Counted from the first letter of the stretch, positions 44,503 through 54,192 are shown. The stretch is DNA of 64,000 bases from Chryseobacterium aquifrigidense (GCF_006716485.1 NZ_VFPD01000001.1:1021806-1085805); one strand, 5' to 3'. Translations and numbers: made by a program. Notes: generated by a model from the letters alone, not told the origin.

Positions 44503-45669
44503 TTAACAGTTTATCATTAAAAAGGTCTTGGAGAAAGTAAGGTCTGAATCTACTTTATGAATTGTTTTTACGTAAAAGAATGATCTTAGCTCATCTGCAA
44601 ATATATGAGGTAATTCCAATGCAGCAAAGTGACCGCCTTCATTCATCTTTTTAAAGCTGGTTACGTTAACAAAACGGTCTGCCCATTCTTTTGGAAACTG
44701 AGCTTCGCGGGGAAATACAAGCACTCCCGCAGGAACATTGCTTTTTTGATGAACCTGTGCGCCGCTCCATAAAGCTGCTGCATCTTCTTTGTACATTCTC
44801 GCAGAAGATCCTATAGTCTGAGTAACCCAGTAGATCATAATATTGGTCAACAATTCATCTTTTCCTCCGAATGCCGTTTCAATCAGTTCCGGAGGAGCTC
44901 CTGCATTGGTAAAGCTTATGATCCAGCCTGCAAGACCAATAGGAGAGTCATTAAGGCCATAGGCCAGAGATTGTGGTTTGGTAGACTGTACCATGGCGTA
45001 TGCACCTTCGCTGTACCACCAGCGCTGGACAAACTGGGCAAATTCCTGTTCAGCTTCACTCATAGTGGCAGGATCTTCCTGACCGGTAGGATAGCCTACG
45101 TCTGTAAGGTGAACAGCTTCCAGTACTTCAGGATATTTCGAAGTTAATGCTTTTACCACTCCCATGCCTATATCTCCTCCGGCAGCACAGAATTTTTCAT
45201 AACCCAGCACTTCAGTCATCAGTTTTTTCCAAAGGTCTGCAACTCTTTCGCTGCTGACCGCTGTTTTATCAGAAAAGCCAAATCCCGGAAGGGAAGGAAT
45301 AACCAGATCAAAACTCTGTTCTCCTTCTGTAAGTAAGGGAATGATTTTATGAAAACGGTAATAGCTGTCCGGCCAGCCATGAGTGAGGATTAGCGGTTTT
45401 GGATTGGGACCTTTTCCCCTCACGTATTGAAAATGAATCAAAATTCCGTCTATCAGAGTGATATATTGGGGATGTTGGTTTAATTGCTGTTCATGCATTC
45501 TCCAGTCATAATCGTTAATCCAGTAATGGACCAGTTTTTTGAGATAAGTTTCGTTGGTTCCGGAGTTCCAGCCGGAGCTTTCAGGTTCTCCTGGCCATCG
45601 GGCGTTTTGCAGACGGTTTTTTAAATCGGTTATAACCGCTTCGGGGATGTTTACAGTAAATGGTTCCAT
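44503..45669 (-). CDS. Epoxide hydrolase family (alpha/beta hydrolase with EHN domain)
   Basis: 388 residues. The N-terminal EHN domain (FTVNIPEAVITDLKNRLQNARWPGEP, about 1-105) is the lid of the microsomal-type epoxide hydrolases. Core: HGWPDSYYRFHKIIP (oxyanion hole), PSLPGFGFSDK, nucleophile Asp166 in AAGGDIGMGVVKAL, and the C-terminal His region MNEGGHFAALE. It opens epoxides to diols by an ester intermediate. It lies 83 bp from the S41 gene on the same strand but is probably a separate unit. Confidence 0.9.
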   Translation of the reverse strand: MEPFTVNIPEAVITDLKNRLQNARWPGEPESSGWNSGTNETYLKKLVHYWINDYDWRMHEQQLNQHPQYITLIDGILIHFQYVRGKGPNPKPLILTHGWPDSYYRFHKIIPLLTEGEQSFDLVIPSLPGFGFSDKTAVSSERVADLWKKLMTEVLGYEKFCAAGGDIGMGVVKALTSKYPEVLEAVHLTDVGYPTGQEDPATMSEAEQEFAQFVQRWWYSEGAYAMVQSTKPQSLAYGLNDSPIGLAGWIISFTNAGAPPELIETAFGGKDELLTNIMIYWVTQTIGSSARMYKEDAAALWSGAQVHQKSNVPAGVLVFPREAQFPKEWADRFVNVTSFKKMNEGGHFAALELPHIFADELRSFFYVKTIHKVDSDLTFSKTFLMINC

Positions 45670-46014
45670 ATTATAATATTTTATTTGGTGTAAGTTTATT
45701 TATGGAAAATTCTGATAATAAGAAGGTTATCAAAGTTAAAAACTTTCTCTTTTAATCAATGTTGTCAGAATCATAATTTTTTTGATTTTTTAATGAGGGA
45801 AAAAATGTAACTTTAATTCATTAAAATCTCGTAATACATATTACTGTAGTCAGGTTACTTTTTTAACCTGAACATCTTAGGTTCAATTTTCTGAACCCTA
45901 TACATTTATTATATCATATTTAAAAGCAAAGACAATGTGTTATTTGCTGTATCACCGGTCATTAGCGGTTATTCTGCTTTTGATTATTGATATTTAATAC
46001 TAAAAAAAATCATT
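45670..46014. other. Intergenic region with two tandem hairpins
   Basis: 345 bp between divergent genes. Two short inverted repeats lie in tandem: CAGGTT / AACCTG (45851-45870) and AGGTTCA / TGAACCC (45879-45899). No ORF is credible. Confidence 0.45.
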
Positions 46015-46656
46015 ATGAAAACCTATAAAATTGCCGTAATCGGCGGAACCGGAAAATCCGGACAGTATCTGGTACAAAACCTACTTGCGAAAGGATATCA
46101 ACTTAAACTTTTATTAAGACATCCCGAGAATTTTACCCTTCAAAATCCATTAATTGAAGTTGTACAGGGAGATGCAAGAGATGAAACAGCGATCTATCAA
46201 TTGATTGAAGGAACTGATCTTGTCATAAGTACTTTAGGTCAGCCAAAAGCAGAGAAGTCTATATTCAGTGATGCTGCAAAAAATATTATCTCTGTAATGA
46301 ACCAACATGGGATCACCCGATATATTGTAACGACAGGTTTGAGTGTAACTACATTATCCGATCATAAAAATGAAAGAGTAGAAATGGCTACGGAATGGAT
46401 GTATCAGAACTATCCTGAAACTACCACTGATAAACAAAAAGAATATGAACTCCTTTTGGAAAGCAACCTCGACTGGACATTGGTAAGACTGCCGCTGATT
46501 CATCTTACAGACGAGAATTTTCCAACGGAAACAAGCCTCGCAGACTGCAAAGGTGAAGGCATCAGTGCAGCAGATCTGGCAGCGTTTTTAGCTTCCCAGA
46601 TTGAAGATTCTGAGTTTATCAGGAAAAGTCCGTTTTTGTATAATCTGAAAGAGTAA
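46015..46656 (+). CDS. NAD(P)-binding protein, NmrA/atypical SDR type
   Basis: 213 residues. N-terminal Rossmann motif IAVIGGTGKSGQYLVQNLL (GGTGxxG), LKLLLRHPENF, VVQGDARDETAIYQLIEGTDLVISTLG, and RYIVTTGLSVTT. No Tyr-Lys catalytic pair is evident, which places it with NmrA-like or biliverdin-reductase-like proteins rather than true SDR enzymes. Its role is undetermined. It is followed by a large inverted repeat that acts as terminator. Confidence 0.82.
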   Translation: MKTYKIAVIGGTGKSGQYLVQNLLAKGYQLKLLLRHPENFTLQNPLIEVVQGDARDETAIYQLIEGTDLVISTLGQPKAEKSIFSDAAKNIISVMNQHGITRYIVTTGLSVTTLSDHKNERVEMATEWMYQNYPETTTDKQKEYELLLESNLDWTLVRLPLIHLTDENFPTETSLADCKGEGISAADLAAFLASQIEDSEFIRKSPFLYNLKE

Positions 46657-46675
46657 AGAATCTATAAAGAAGAAG

Positions 46676-46784
46676 CTGTCACAATTTTGTCATTCTGAAT
46701 GAAACGAAGTGTAATGAAGAGTCTTATATCATTGGTTTTAATGAGATTCTTCCTTCGTCAGAATGACAATTGTGGCAGTTTTTT
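46676..46784. repeat. Large inverted repeat element (dispersed intergenic repeat) with terminator T-run
   Basis: CTGTCACAATTTTGTCATTCTGA (split: 46676-46698) pairs with its near complement at 46758-46778. The intervening 60 bases also contain an inner pairing (AACGAAG ... CTTCCTTCGT-like). The plus-strand side is followed by TTTTTTATT. The TCATTCTGA...TCAGAATGA arms match a repeat type often seen between flavobacterial genes. Confidence 0.7.
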
Positions 46785-46802
46785 ATTGGGTGTTAAGGTT
46801 TT

Positions 46803-47570
46803 CTATTTCTTACGGCCATACATCAGAATGCGCTTAAATGCATAAATAGCCGGATATTTCGTAAACCTTTTGGCTATACGAGATTTAAATTCAGAGATGA
46901 AGTTTTCTTTCTGTTCTCCTTCAAGACGCTCTAAATAAGGCAATAATGCTGTTCCAGAAATAAACTCATATAAGGATTGGTGATCATCTGCAATAATAGG
47001 ATAGACCTTCTGAAATATTTCTATATCCTGAATTCCGTTATCGAATAATATCTGGGCATAATCGTCCATTGAAAGCACCGGAGAATCACGGTTAAAATAA
47101 TTTAATTGGGATGCATAAGGCTCCTCATTTGCCATTTCCGTTAGAATCTGGTTTAGAATATTTTCTTTCTGAACGGGCATTTGTATGGCTAATTGTCCAT
47201 TTTGTGAAAGCAGTCCAATGATTTTAGGAAATAAAGTTTCATGATTATCAGCCCACTGTAAAGCGGCATTACTGAAGACAAGATCCCACTTTTGATCAGC
47301 CTGCGCTGCTTCTTCAATGCTCTGAAGTTTAAAGTGTAAATGATCGTTTTCAAATTTTTTAGATTTTTCAAGCATTTCTGCTGATGAATCAATTCCCAGG
47401 AATGTAGAGCCAGTCAGTTTTTCCGTAAGGATAGAGGTCTGTTCTCCGGTTCCACAGCCTAAGTCAATCGCTTTTATATTGTTTTCGGGCTTAATTAATG
47501 CTGCTAAATCATAAAATGGTTTGTAACGTACATCTTTATACTGATCATATAATTCGGGATTCCAGGGCAT
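46803..47570 (-). CDS. tam: SAM-dependent methyltransferase, trans-aconitate 2-methyltransferase-like
   Basis: 255 residues from the ATG at 47570; the longer start at 47621 adds a hydrophobic stretch not seen in the family. The beginning MPWNPELYDQYKDVRYKPFYDL is the hallmark of Tam (WNPxLY...). Motif I is AIDLGCGTGEQT, followed by FLGIDSSAEMLEKS and DLVFSNAALQW. Tam methylates trans-aconitate, a by-product that inhibits the TCA cycle. Single gene. Confidence 0.85.
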   Translation of the reverse strand: MPWNPELYDQYKDVRYKPFYDLAALIKPENNIKAIDLGCGTGEQTSILTEKLTGSTFLGIDSSAEMLEKSKKFENDHLHFKLQSIEEAAQADQKWDLVFSNAALQWADNHETLFPKIIGLLSQNGQLAIQMPVQKENILNQILTEMANEEPYASQLNYFNRDSPVLSMDDYAQILFDNGIQDIEIFQKVYPIIADDHQSLYEFISGTALLPYLERLEGEQKENFISEFKSRIAKRFTKYPAIYAFKRILMYGRKK

Positions 47571-47624
47571 AAAATAATTTTGTATTGGGTTAATAAGTTG
47601 AATAAAGATAGGTAATCTCAATAA

Positions 47625-47654
47625 AAAACCGGCTGTTTCAAAACAGCCGGTTTT
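47625..47654 (-). terminator. Terminator after uvrA
   Basis: AAAACCGGCTGTTT and its exact complement around a 2-base gap. The minus strand continues with a T-run; it lies 3 bp after the uvrA stop. Confidence 0.9.
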
Positions 47655-47656
47655 AG

Positions 47657-50449
47657 TTATTGTTCTAATTTTTCTTTGATATATTTTGCCGTATAGGACT
47701 TTTTATTTTTCGTCAGATCTTCAGGAGTTCCTGCAAATACAACTTCTCCACCGTGTTTTCCTGCTTCCGGGCCGATATCAATAATATAATCGGCACATTT
47801 GATAATGTCAGGCTGATGCTCAATAACAATCACCGAATGTCCAAGATCAATCAATGCCTGTAATGATTTCAGTAATTTCTGAATATCATGGAAGTGAAGC
47901 CCTGTGGAAGGTTCATCAAAGATGAATAACGTCTTGTCTGTTGTAACCCCTTTTACAAGGAATGAAGCCAGTTTCACACGCTGTGCCTCACCACCGGAAA
48001 GGGTAGAAGAGCTCTGTCCCAGCTGCAGATAGCCTAAACCTACTTCCTGTAAAGGTCTCAACTTCGTTACGATCTTCTCTTCATTATTATCTTTAAAGAA
48101 TTCCAATGCTTCATCTACGGTCATATGAAGAATATCAGAGATGTTTTTCTCATCAAATCTCACTTCAAGGATTTCATTTTTGAATCGTGTTCCTTTACAA
48201 ACTTCACATTCAAGCTCAATGTCTGCCATAAACTGCATGGAAACATTGATCACTCCTTCTCCTTTACATTCATCACATCTTCCGCCATCTACATTGAAAG
48301 AGAAATGTTTAGGTTTATAACCCATCATTTTAGCCACTTTCTGCTTGGCAAAAAGATCACGGATGTCATCGTAAGCTTTTAGATAAGTTACAGGGTTTGA
48401 ACGGGAAGATTTTCCAATCGGGTTCTGATCAATCAATTCAATATTTTTGATCAGTTTTTTCGGAAATTCTACAGAATCATAATCTCCTTTTTTGCCGCCC
48501 ATTCCCAGTTGAATCTGGATATCATTGGTAAGGATTTCTTTCATCAAAGTAGATTTTCCGCTTCCTGAAACTCCTGAAATGACAACCAGACTTTCCAAAG
48601 GAACGTCTACGTCAATATTTTTAAGGTTATTCTGACGGGCTCCTTTAATATGAATCCATTCTTTTCCTTTTCTTCTTTTCTTCGGAACTTCTATTTCAAG
48701 CCTTCCGGTAAGATATTCTGAAGTAAGCGTGTTTGCTTTTTTCAGATCTTTATAATCTCCTGCAAATACCAGTTCGCCACCAAGATAACCAGCTTCCGGA
48801 CCGATATCAATAATATAATCCGCAGCTCTCATCACATCTTCGTCGTGTTCTACTACAATAACGGTATTTCCTAGATCACGAAGGTTTTTCAATACTTCGA
48901 TCAGGTTTTCTGTATCTTTAGAATGCAGTCCGATAGAAGGCTCATCCAGGATGTAAATAGAACCTACCAAAGAACTCCCTAGGCTGGTTGCCAAGTTAAT
49001 TCTCTGACTTTCTCCTCCCGACAACGTATTGGATGTTCTGTTTAATGTTAAATACCCTAATCCTACCTTTAATAAAAATTCCAGACGGGTCGTGATTTCG
49101 TAAATTAGTCTTTTGGCGACTTCCTTGTCATGATCTGATAGTTTTAATCCATTGATTACCGGAGCAAGTTCATCCAAAGGAAGTTCAATCATGGACTGAA
49201 TATTGTGTCCGTCTACTTTTACCCAGCTTGTTTCTTCACGAAGTCTCAATCCTTCACACGTTGGGCAAAGGGTTTTTCCTCTGTAGCGGGAAAGCATTAC
49301 TCTGTACTGGATCTTATAAAGGTTTTCTTCAAGCATTTTGAAGAAATTATTGATGCATGGGAAATTACTCCTGCCGTCACCTTTCCAAAGGAAGTTTTTC
49401 TGTTCTTTTGTTAATTGGTGATAAGGTTTGTGGATAGGGAAGTCACCAGCTTTTTTGATGAAATCTTTTTTCCATTCGCTCATCGTTTCTCCTCTCCAGC
49501 AGACAACGGCATCTTCGTAGATGGATAATGTTTTATTAGGAACTACAAGATCTTCATCAATTCCGATTACTTTTCCATATCCTTCACATGCCGGACATGC
49601 TCCGTATGGGTTGTTGAAGCTGAAAAAATGAACGTTGGGTTCAAGGAATTCCATTCCATCCAGTTCGAACTTATTAGAGAATTCTTTTACTTTTTCAGTA
49701 TCGGTGTTCTTTAATGAACAATATCCACGTCCCTCATAGAATGCCATTTGAATAGAATCTGCAAGTCTTTGTAAAAAGCTTTCGTCTTCCTCGTATGAGA
49801 AACGGTCAATCACAAGATTGATAGTCATTCCTTTTTCCGGAGCAAAACCAAAACTTTCCAGATCTTCAATCCCTGCTACGTTTCCATTGATTTCAAGTCT
49901 TGTGAAACCAGCCAGTTTTAAAACGTTCAGCGTTTCTTTAAAATTGTCAGCATCATATTCAAGAGGAGCGGTCAATAGAAAAGAAGTGTCTTTTTTTGAA
50001 GCTTTGATGAAGTCAATCACATCAGAAACTGAATCTTTCTTCACTTCTTCTCCCGAAACGGGTGAAAAGGTTTTCCCGATCCTCGCAAATAAGAGCTTCA
50101 TATAATCGTAGATCTCTGTAGAAGTTCCCACTGTAGAACGCGGATTTGAAGAAATCACTTTCTGCTGGATGGCAATAGAAGGGGCGAGTCCTTTGATATC
50201 ATCTACTTTGGGTTTTTCTAATTTTCCCAAAAACTGACGGGCATAAGAACTTAAACTTTCAACATACCTTCTCTGTCCTTCTGCATAAATAGTATCAAAG
50301 GCCAAAGAGGATTTACCACTTCCTGAAACTCCTGTAATAACAATGAGTTTATTTTTCGGAATCAGGACGTCTATATGTTTCAGATTGTTAAGATGTGCAT
50401 TCTTAACGAAAATCTGTTTTTTTATATCTATTTCTGTTGTGTTAGCCAT
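47657..50449 (-). CDS. uvrA: Excinuclease ABC subunit A
   Basis: 930 residues from the ATG at 50449 (MANTTEIDIKKQIFVKNA); the frame extends 30 bp upstream but this is the standard start. Two ABC modules: Walker A GVSGSGKSSLAFDT and GVSGSGKSTLM, signatures LSGGESQRINLA and LSGGEAQRVKLA, Walker B ILDEPSIGLH and IFDEPSTGLHF. Zinc-finger cysteines lie in CPACEGYGKVIG and CDECKGEG...CEVCKGTRF. UvrA finds bulky DNA lesions and loads UvrB in nucleotide excision repair. Single gene with its own terminator. Confidence 0.97.
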   Translation of the reverse strand: MANTTEIDIKKQIFVKNAHLNNLKHIDVLIPKNKLIVITGVSGSGKSSLAFDTIYAEGQRRYVESLSSYARQFLGKLEKPKVDDIKGLAPSIAIQQKVISSNPRSTVGTSTEIYDYMKLLFARIGKTFSPVSGEEVKKDSVSDVIDFIKASKKDTSFLLTAPLEYDADNFKETLNVLKLAGFTRLEINGNVAGIEDLESFGFAPEKGMTINLVIDRFSYEEDESFLQRLADSIQMAFYEGRGYCSLKNTDTEKVKEFSNKFELDGMEFLEPNVHFFSFNNPYGACPACEGYGKVIGIDEDLVVPNKTLSIYEDAVVCWRGETMSEWKKDFIKKAGDFPIHKPYHQLTKEQKNFLWKGDGRSNFPCINNFFKMLEENLYKIQYRVMLSRYRGKTLCPTCEGLRLREETSWVKVDGHNIQSMIELPLDELAPVINGLKLSDHDKEVAKRLIYEITTRLEFLLKVGLGYLTLNRTSNTLSGGESQRINLATSLGSSLVGSIYILDEPSIGLHSKDTENLIEVLKNLRDLGNTVIVVEHDEDVMRAADYIIDIGPEAGYLGGELVFAGDYKDLKKANTLTSEYLTGRLEIEVPKKRRKGKEWIHIKGARQNNLKNIDVDVPLESLVVISGVSGSGKSTLMKEILTNDIQIQLGMGGKKGDYDSVEFPKKLIKNIELIDQNPIGKSSRSNPVTYLKAYDDIRDLFAKQKVAKMMGYKPKHFSFNVDGGRCDECKGEGVINVSMQFMADIELECEVCKGTRFKNEILEVRFDEKNISDILHMTVDEALEFFKDNNEEKIVTKLRPLQEVGLGYLQLGQSSSTLSGGEAQRVKLASFLVKGVTTDKTLFIFDEPSTGLHFHDIQKLLKSLQALIDLGHSVIVIEHQPDIIKCADYIIDIGPEAGKHGGEVVFAGTPEDLTKNKKSYTAKYIKEKLEQ

Positions 50450-51070
50450 ATTTTTATTCATATAAAGACTGCACAGCATTAAGGCTGTCAGTAATGGTGT
50501 TTTGCCACAAATATTCTGTGGGCGGCATCAATTGAACTTTTACATATATTCCTGGATTCATCCGAAACCTGTGGCTGCATTTTTATGAATGCTGACAAAA
50601 ATTACTGTTGAAAAAGAATACTTTCATCGTAAAATTAAGACCCACAAAATTACGAAATTTTAGCGAAAAATTTACGCTTATCTTATTGTTAAAAATTGTT
50701 ATTATCAACATAAAATGAGAAGCCTAAAACGGAAATATATCTGTTGATGGATGATAAAAATAAATGTTTTTTGTGGACTTAATTTTATTTTACAGTGTTT
50801 TATATAATTTTTTAAAATTTATTGTGTTTTTTTTCTTAACTATTGTTTTATGTTGTAAAATTATTTAAAATTGTACCTGTAAATATGTAATATAGAAATG
50901 AGAAAATTATTCAGAGATCTAGTTACACATTTAATGAGAAAAAGATAGAAATTACTCCCTCACAAAGATGCAGCCCAAACGCTGCATCTTTTTTTATGAC
51001 AACTATCATTTGCCTGTCTTCATGAACTCCCTTACTTTTGGACTTTGTTAAAAAACTACGGAAAACGATT
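50450..51070. other. Intergenic region between uvrA and a TonB receptor
   Basis: 621 bp, very AT-rich from 50690 to 50900. Only clear structure is the terminator-like hairpin at 50964, placed 80 bp before the receptor start. No credible ORF. Confidence 0.5.
50964..50996 (+). terminator. Hairpin with T-run ahead of the TonB receptor
   Basis: AAAGATGCAGC / GCTGCATCTTT perfect 11-bp stem, six-base loop, seven Ts. With no plus-strand gene before it, an attenuator or riboregulator for the receptor is possible. Confidence 0.7.
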
Positions 51071-52882
51071 ATGATCAAAAAGATAGGAAGTGCTTTTTTT
51101 CTGGGATCTTTACTTTGGGTAAATGCACAGGAAAAGACAACAGATATTGAAAGCATTGAATTTCAGGGAAAATTTATCTCTACACCTTATAAAAGTGCTA
51201 ATCAGAACATCAGTGTTATCACCAGAGAAGACATTGTAAATTCTCCGGCTAAAAGTATTGATGAAATTCTTCAGCAGATACCTGGGATGGATATCAGAAG
51301 GAGAGGAGCCAATGGGGTACAGAGTGATATAGGTTTCCGGGGAAGTTCTTTTGAGCAGGTTCTTCTGTTGTTGAACGGAATCAGGATGAATGATTCCCAA
51401 ACCGGACATAATAATATGAATATTCCAGTAGATCTGGATGATGTAGAAAAGATAGAAATCATAAAAGGCCCTGCAGCAAGACGTTTCGGACAGAATGCCT
51501 ATGCCGGTGTTATTAATATCATCACCAAAACTACACCCGGGAAAAAAGTAAAGATCAGTGCTGAAGGAGGAGATTACAGTACTTATGGGCTGGGATTTAA
51601 CGCCCAGATCGGAAATGAGAAGTTTACGAACTCCCTTCAGGCGAATTCTGCTTCTTCAGATGGCTATATGTTCAATACCGATTATGAGATCAGAAATGTA
51701 TTTTATCAGGGAAAACTCAATATCAAAAACGGAGATGTGAGAATTCAGGCCGGGTTTTCTGAAAAGAAATTCGGAGCCAATGGTTTCTATGCTTCCAGTG
51801 CAGCTACCAAGCAGTATGAGGAAACACAGGCATCTATTGTAAGTGTGGCCCATCAGCAGACTTTCGGAAAGCTTAAACTTAATTCTAATGTATACTGGAG
51901 AAGAGGCCAGGACATGTACCTGTATGACAGATGGAATCCTGATTTTTACCGAAATATGCACATCGGAAATAATGTAGGTGGAGAAGTCAATTCCAGTTAT
52001 CAATGGGGATTGGGAACAACAGGAATTGGGGTTGAATTGAGAAAAGAATTTTTAGTAAGCAGTAACTTAGGAGACAGAAACCGTTTTGTTTCCCAGGTTT
52101 TCTTTGAACATCATTTCTCATTACTGGATAAAAAGCTAAATATCAGTCCGGGAATTTCATGGGCTAATTATTCTAAAGAAGGAAATTTCTTTTATCCGGG
52201 ACTGGATGTAGGTTATAACTTTAATGCCAATGCTAAAATCTATGGAAATATTGCAAAAGTACACCGTGTACCCACTTTTACCGAACTTTATTATGTAAGT
52301 AAAACGGAACAGGGAAACCCGGATTTACAGCCTGAAAATGCAATTTCTTCCGAGGTAGGATATCAATATCAAAACAACAGGATCTTAGCTAAAATCAGTG
52401 GATTTCTAAAGAATTCCAGCAACTCTATTGACTGGGTGAAAAAAGATTTGAGCGATAAAGTATGGTATGCTCAGAATGTGGGAGATATCAAGACCAAAGG
52501 GATCGAAGCAGAGTGGAGCCACAGACCGACTGACTGGTTAAAATACACCGTTGGTTATACTTATATTGACAGTAAATATGAAGAGAAAAACGGGGTGGTT
52601 TCAAGATATGTTTTAGATAATCTCAGACATCAGTTTGTTTCCAAATTAGAGTTGAAGTTCCTGAAAAACTTTACCAATGAGCTTGTTTACCGTTACAATG
52701 AAAGAGTGAATTTGGGAACTTATAATCTTGTTGATGAGAAACTTAGCTTTGCTAAAAAAGATTATTCGGTTTATGTATTGATTAATAATGTGACCAATAC
52801 AAAATATACCGAAGCATTTGGTGTAGGAATGCCGCAAAGGTGGTTCCACATTGGGTTTTCTTATACAATTAATATTAAGTAG
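51071..52882 (+). CDS. TonB-dependent receptor (BtuB-like size)
   Basis: 603 residues from the ATG at 51071, where the signal peptide begins (MIKKIGSAFFLGSLLWVNAQ). Plug: YKSANQNISVITREDIVNSPAKSIDEILQQIPGMDIRRRGANGVQSDIGFRGSSFEQVLLLLNGIRMND, then VEKIEIIKGPAARRFGQNAYAGVINIITK; the barrel ends WFHIGFSYTINIK. It is small for a siderophore receptor and similar in length to BtuB and other cofactor or vitamin importers; the ligand is unknown. Paired with a DUF2490 gene 71 bp downstream. Confidence 0.92.
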   Translation: MIKKIGSAFFLGSLLWVNAQEKTTDIESIEFQGKFISTPYKSANQNISVITREDIVNSPAKSIDEILQQIPGMDIRRRGANGVQSDIGFRGSSFEQVLLLLNGIRMNDSQTGHNNMNIPVDLDDVEKIEIIKGPAARRFGQNAYAGVINIITKTTPGKKVKISAEGGDYSTYGLGFNAQIGNEKFTNSLQANSASSDGYMFNTDYEIRNVFYQGKLNIKNGDVRIQAGFSEKKFGANGFYASSAATKQYEETQASIVSVAHQQTFGKLKLNSNVYWRRGQDMYLYDRWNPDFYRNMHIGNNVGGEVNSSYQWGLGTTGIGVELRKEFLVSSNLGDRNRFVSQVFFEHHFSLLDKKLNISPGISWANYSKEGNFFYPGLDVGYNFNANAKIYGNIAKVHRVPTFTELYYVSKTEQGNPDLQPENAISSEVGYQYQNNRILAKISGFLKNSSNSIDWVKKDLSDKVWYAQNVGDIKTKGIEAEWSHRPTDWLKYTVGYTYIDSKYEEKNGVVSRYVLDNLRHQFVSKLELKFLKNFTNELVYRYNERVNLGTYNLVDEKLSFAKKDYSVYVLINNVTNTKYTEAFGVGMPQRWFHIGFSYTINIK

Positions 52883-52904
52883 GTGTTAATTTAATATTAA
52901 TGAA

Positions 52905-52916
52905 AGTTAATATTAA
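52905..52916. promoter_or_regulatory. Palindrome GTTAATATTAAC before the DUF2490 gene
   Basis: Perfect 12-bp palindrome 18 bp before the -7 box at 52934. Confidence 0.4.
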
Positions 52917-52933
52917 CAAATTGTTAAAAAATA

Positions 52934-52941
52934 TACATTTG
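52934..52941 (+). promoter_or_regulatory. -7 box of the DUF2490 gene
   Basis: TACATTTG, exact TAnnTTTG, 12 bp before the ATG. Confidence 0.5.
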
Positions 52942-52953
52942 CAAAAATTTTTT

Positions 52954-53670
52954 ATGAAACGTCTTATAGGATTAGGTTTACTACTCGGAATTTCTTTTTT
53001 TAAAGCACAGGAACATATTTCCAGCTTCAATGCAGTGACTCTGACCTATAAGTTTCATCCGAAGTTTTTCCTTTATGCAGAAGGGCAGATGCGTGGTAAC
53101 GAAGATTATACCTATCCTGATTATTATGAAATAAAAGGAGGATTAGGGTATAATCTTACCAAAAACCACAAACCTTTTGTTGGGCTTGGAAGATATGTGA
53201 ACTACAAAGAGCATAGCCTGAGCAGAGAAGAGTTCAGAGTATGGCTTCAGGATGTTATTGATGTCAAAAAAGGCATCGTAAAGTTTGAAAACCGTTTTCG
53301 TGTTGAAAAGAGCTGGTTTTACGAACCCAAAACGGATCAGACTTCCCAAAGAATGCGTTACAGATACCGTCTGAACGTAAGTGTTCCTTTAAACGCCAAA
53401 ACGATCAAAAAAGGAACTGTTTTCGCCAATGCTTATGACGAGGTGTTCTTCGTCTCTCCGATGAAGCCTACTTTCGCGAGAAACAGAGTCTATGGCGGTT
53501 TCGGCTATCAGATTGATGATTATTTTGGTATTGTGAGCGGATATCTGTGGCAGCGTGAATTTGAAGCAAAAGGAAACAAAAATTTACATTTCGTTTACCT
53601 TGCGTTAAACATCAATATCGACGGAACAGATCATCACACAAAAACTTACGATTTCCCGGGTGCGGATTAA
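52954..53670 (+). CDS. DUF2490 exported outer-membrane-barrel-like protein
   Basis: 238 residues from the ATG at 52954 (the frame opens at 52900, but MKRLIGLGLLLGISFFKAQ is the signal). Repeating amphipathic strands (FFLYAEGQMRGNEDY, YYEIKGGLGYNLTKNHKPFVGLGRYVNY, VKFENRFRVEKSWF, RMRYRYRLNVSVPL) fit the DUF2490 family of predicted 8-12-strand barrels in Bacteroidetes. Function unknown. It may serve the same uptake route as the receptor upstream. Confidence 0.8.
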   Translation: MKRLIGLGLLLGISFFKAQEHISSFNAVTLTYKFHPKFFLYAEGQMRGNEDYTYPDYYEIKGGLGYNLTKNHKPFVGLGRYVNYKEHSLSREEFRVWLQDVIDVKKGIVKFENRFRVEKSWFYEPKTDQTSQRMRYRYRLNVSVPLNAKTIKKGTVFANAYDEVFFVSPMKPTFARNRVYGGFGYQIDDYFGIVSGYLWQREFEAKGNKNLHFVYLALNINIDGTDHHTKTYDFPGAD

Positions 53671-54113
53671 TATTTCTCTATCAGATAACGGTAGGCTTTC
53701 AGATATTTATTAAATCTTTTGATGTCTTTAGGAGTAAGCTCTCTGTTTACTCTTCTGAGATCCATATTATCACGAAGGTCATTCAGTTTTACAGCAACGG
53801 ATAGGAGAGATCTTTCTGTTCTTTTGATGAATTCATCATAATCTTCTTCCGGATCAAGCTTTGTAAGGCAGCTGATGGCAAAAATAATATATTCGGGGAA
53901 TCCTTCAGATCTTAAATAATCAAGACTGAATTCCAATGGGTGATCTTCTACAACGTCGTGCAGGACTCCTACGATCTTTTCATCCAGTGTTTTACCATAG
54001 TTCATCACACGCATTACGTGGGCAATGTATGGAGCATGGTATTTATCGGTTTGTCCCTTATGAGCCTTATCGGCGATTTTGATTGCTTTATTCAGTAATT
54101 CTTCTTTTGTCAT
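53667..54113 (-). CDS. HD-domain phosphohydrolase (SpoT-like HD only)
   Basis: 148 residues from the ATG at 54113; the longer frame prepends a spurious hydrophobic piece. Motifs: KAHKGQTDKYHAPYIAHVMRVM (first His), VLHDVVEDHPLEFSLDYL (HD pair), and SVAVKLNDLRDNMDLRRVN (final Asp), the pattern of ppGpp hydrolase-type HD domains without the synthetase half. Its stop overlaps the DUF2490 stop by four bases (convergent). A role in nucleotide pyrophosphate hydrolysis is inferred. Confidence 0.85.
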   Translation of the reverse strand: MTKEELLNKAIKIADKAHKGQTDKYHAPYIAHVMRVMNYGKTLDEKIVGVLHDVVEDHPLEFSLDYLRSEGFPEYIIFAISCLTKLDPEEDYDEFIKRTERSLLSVAVKLNDLRDNMDLRRVNRELTPKDIKRFNKYLKAYRYLIEKY

Positions 54114-54192
54114 TTCTAATGAAAAATAGAGTACAAAAATAAAAAATGCCTTAAAAAAATAAGACATTTTATGAAGAATATTTTATATGATT

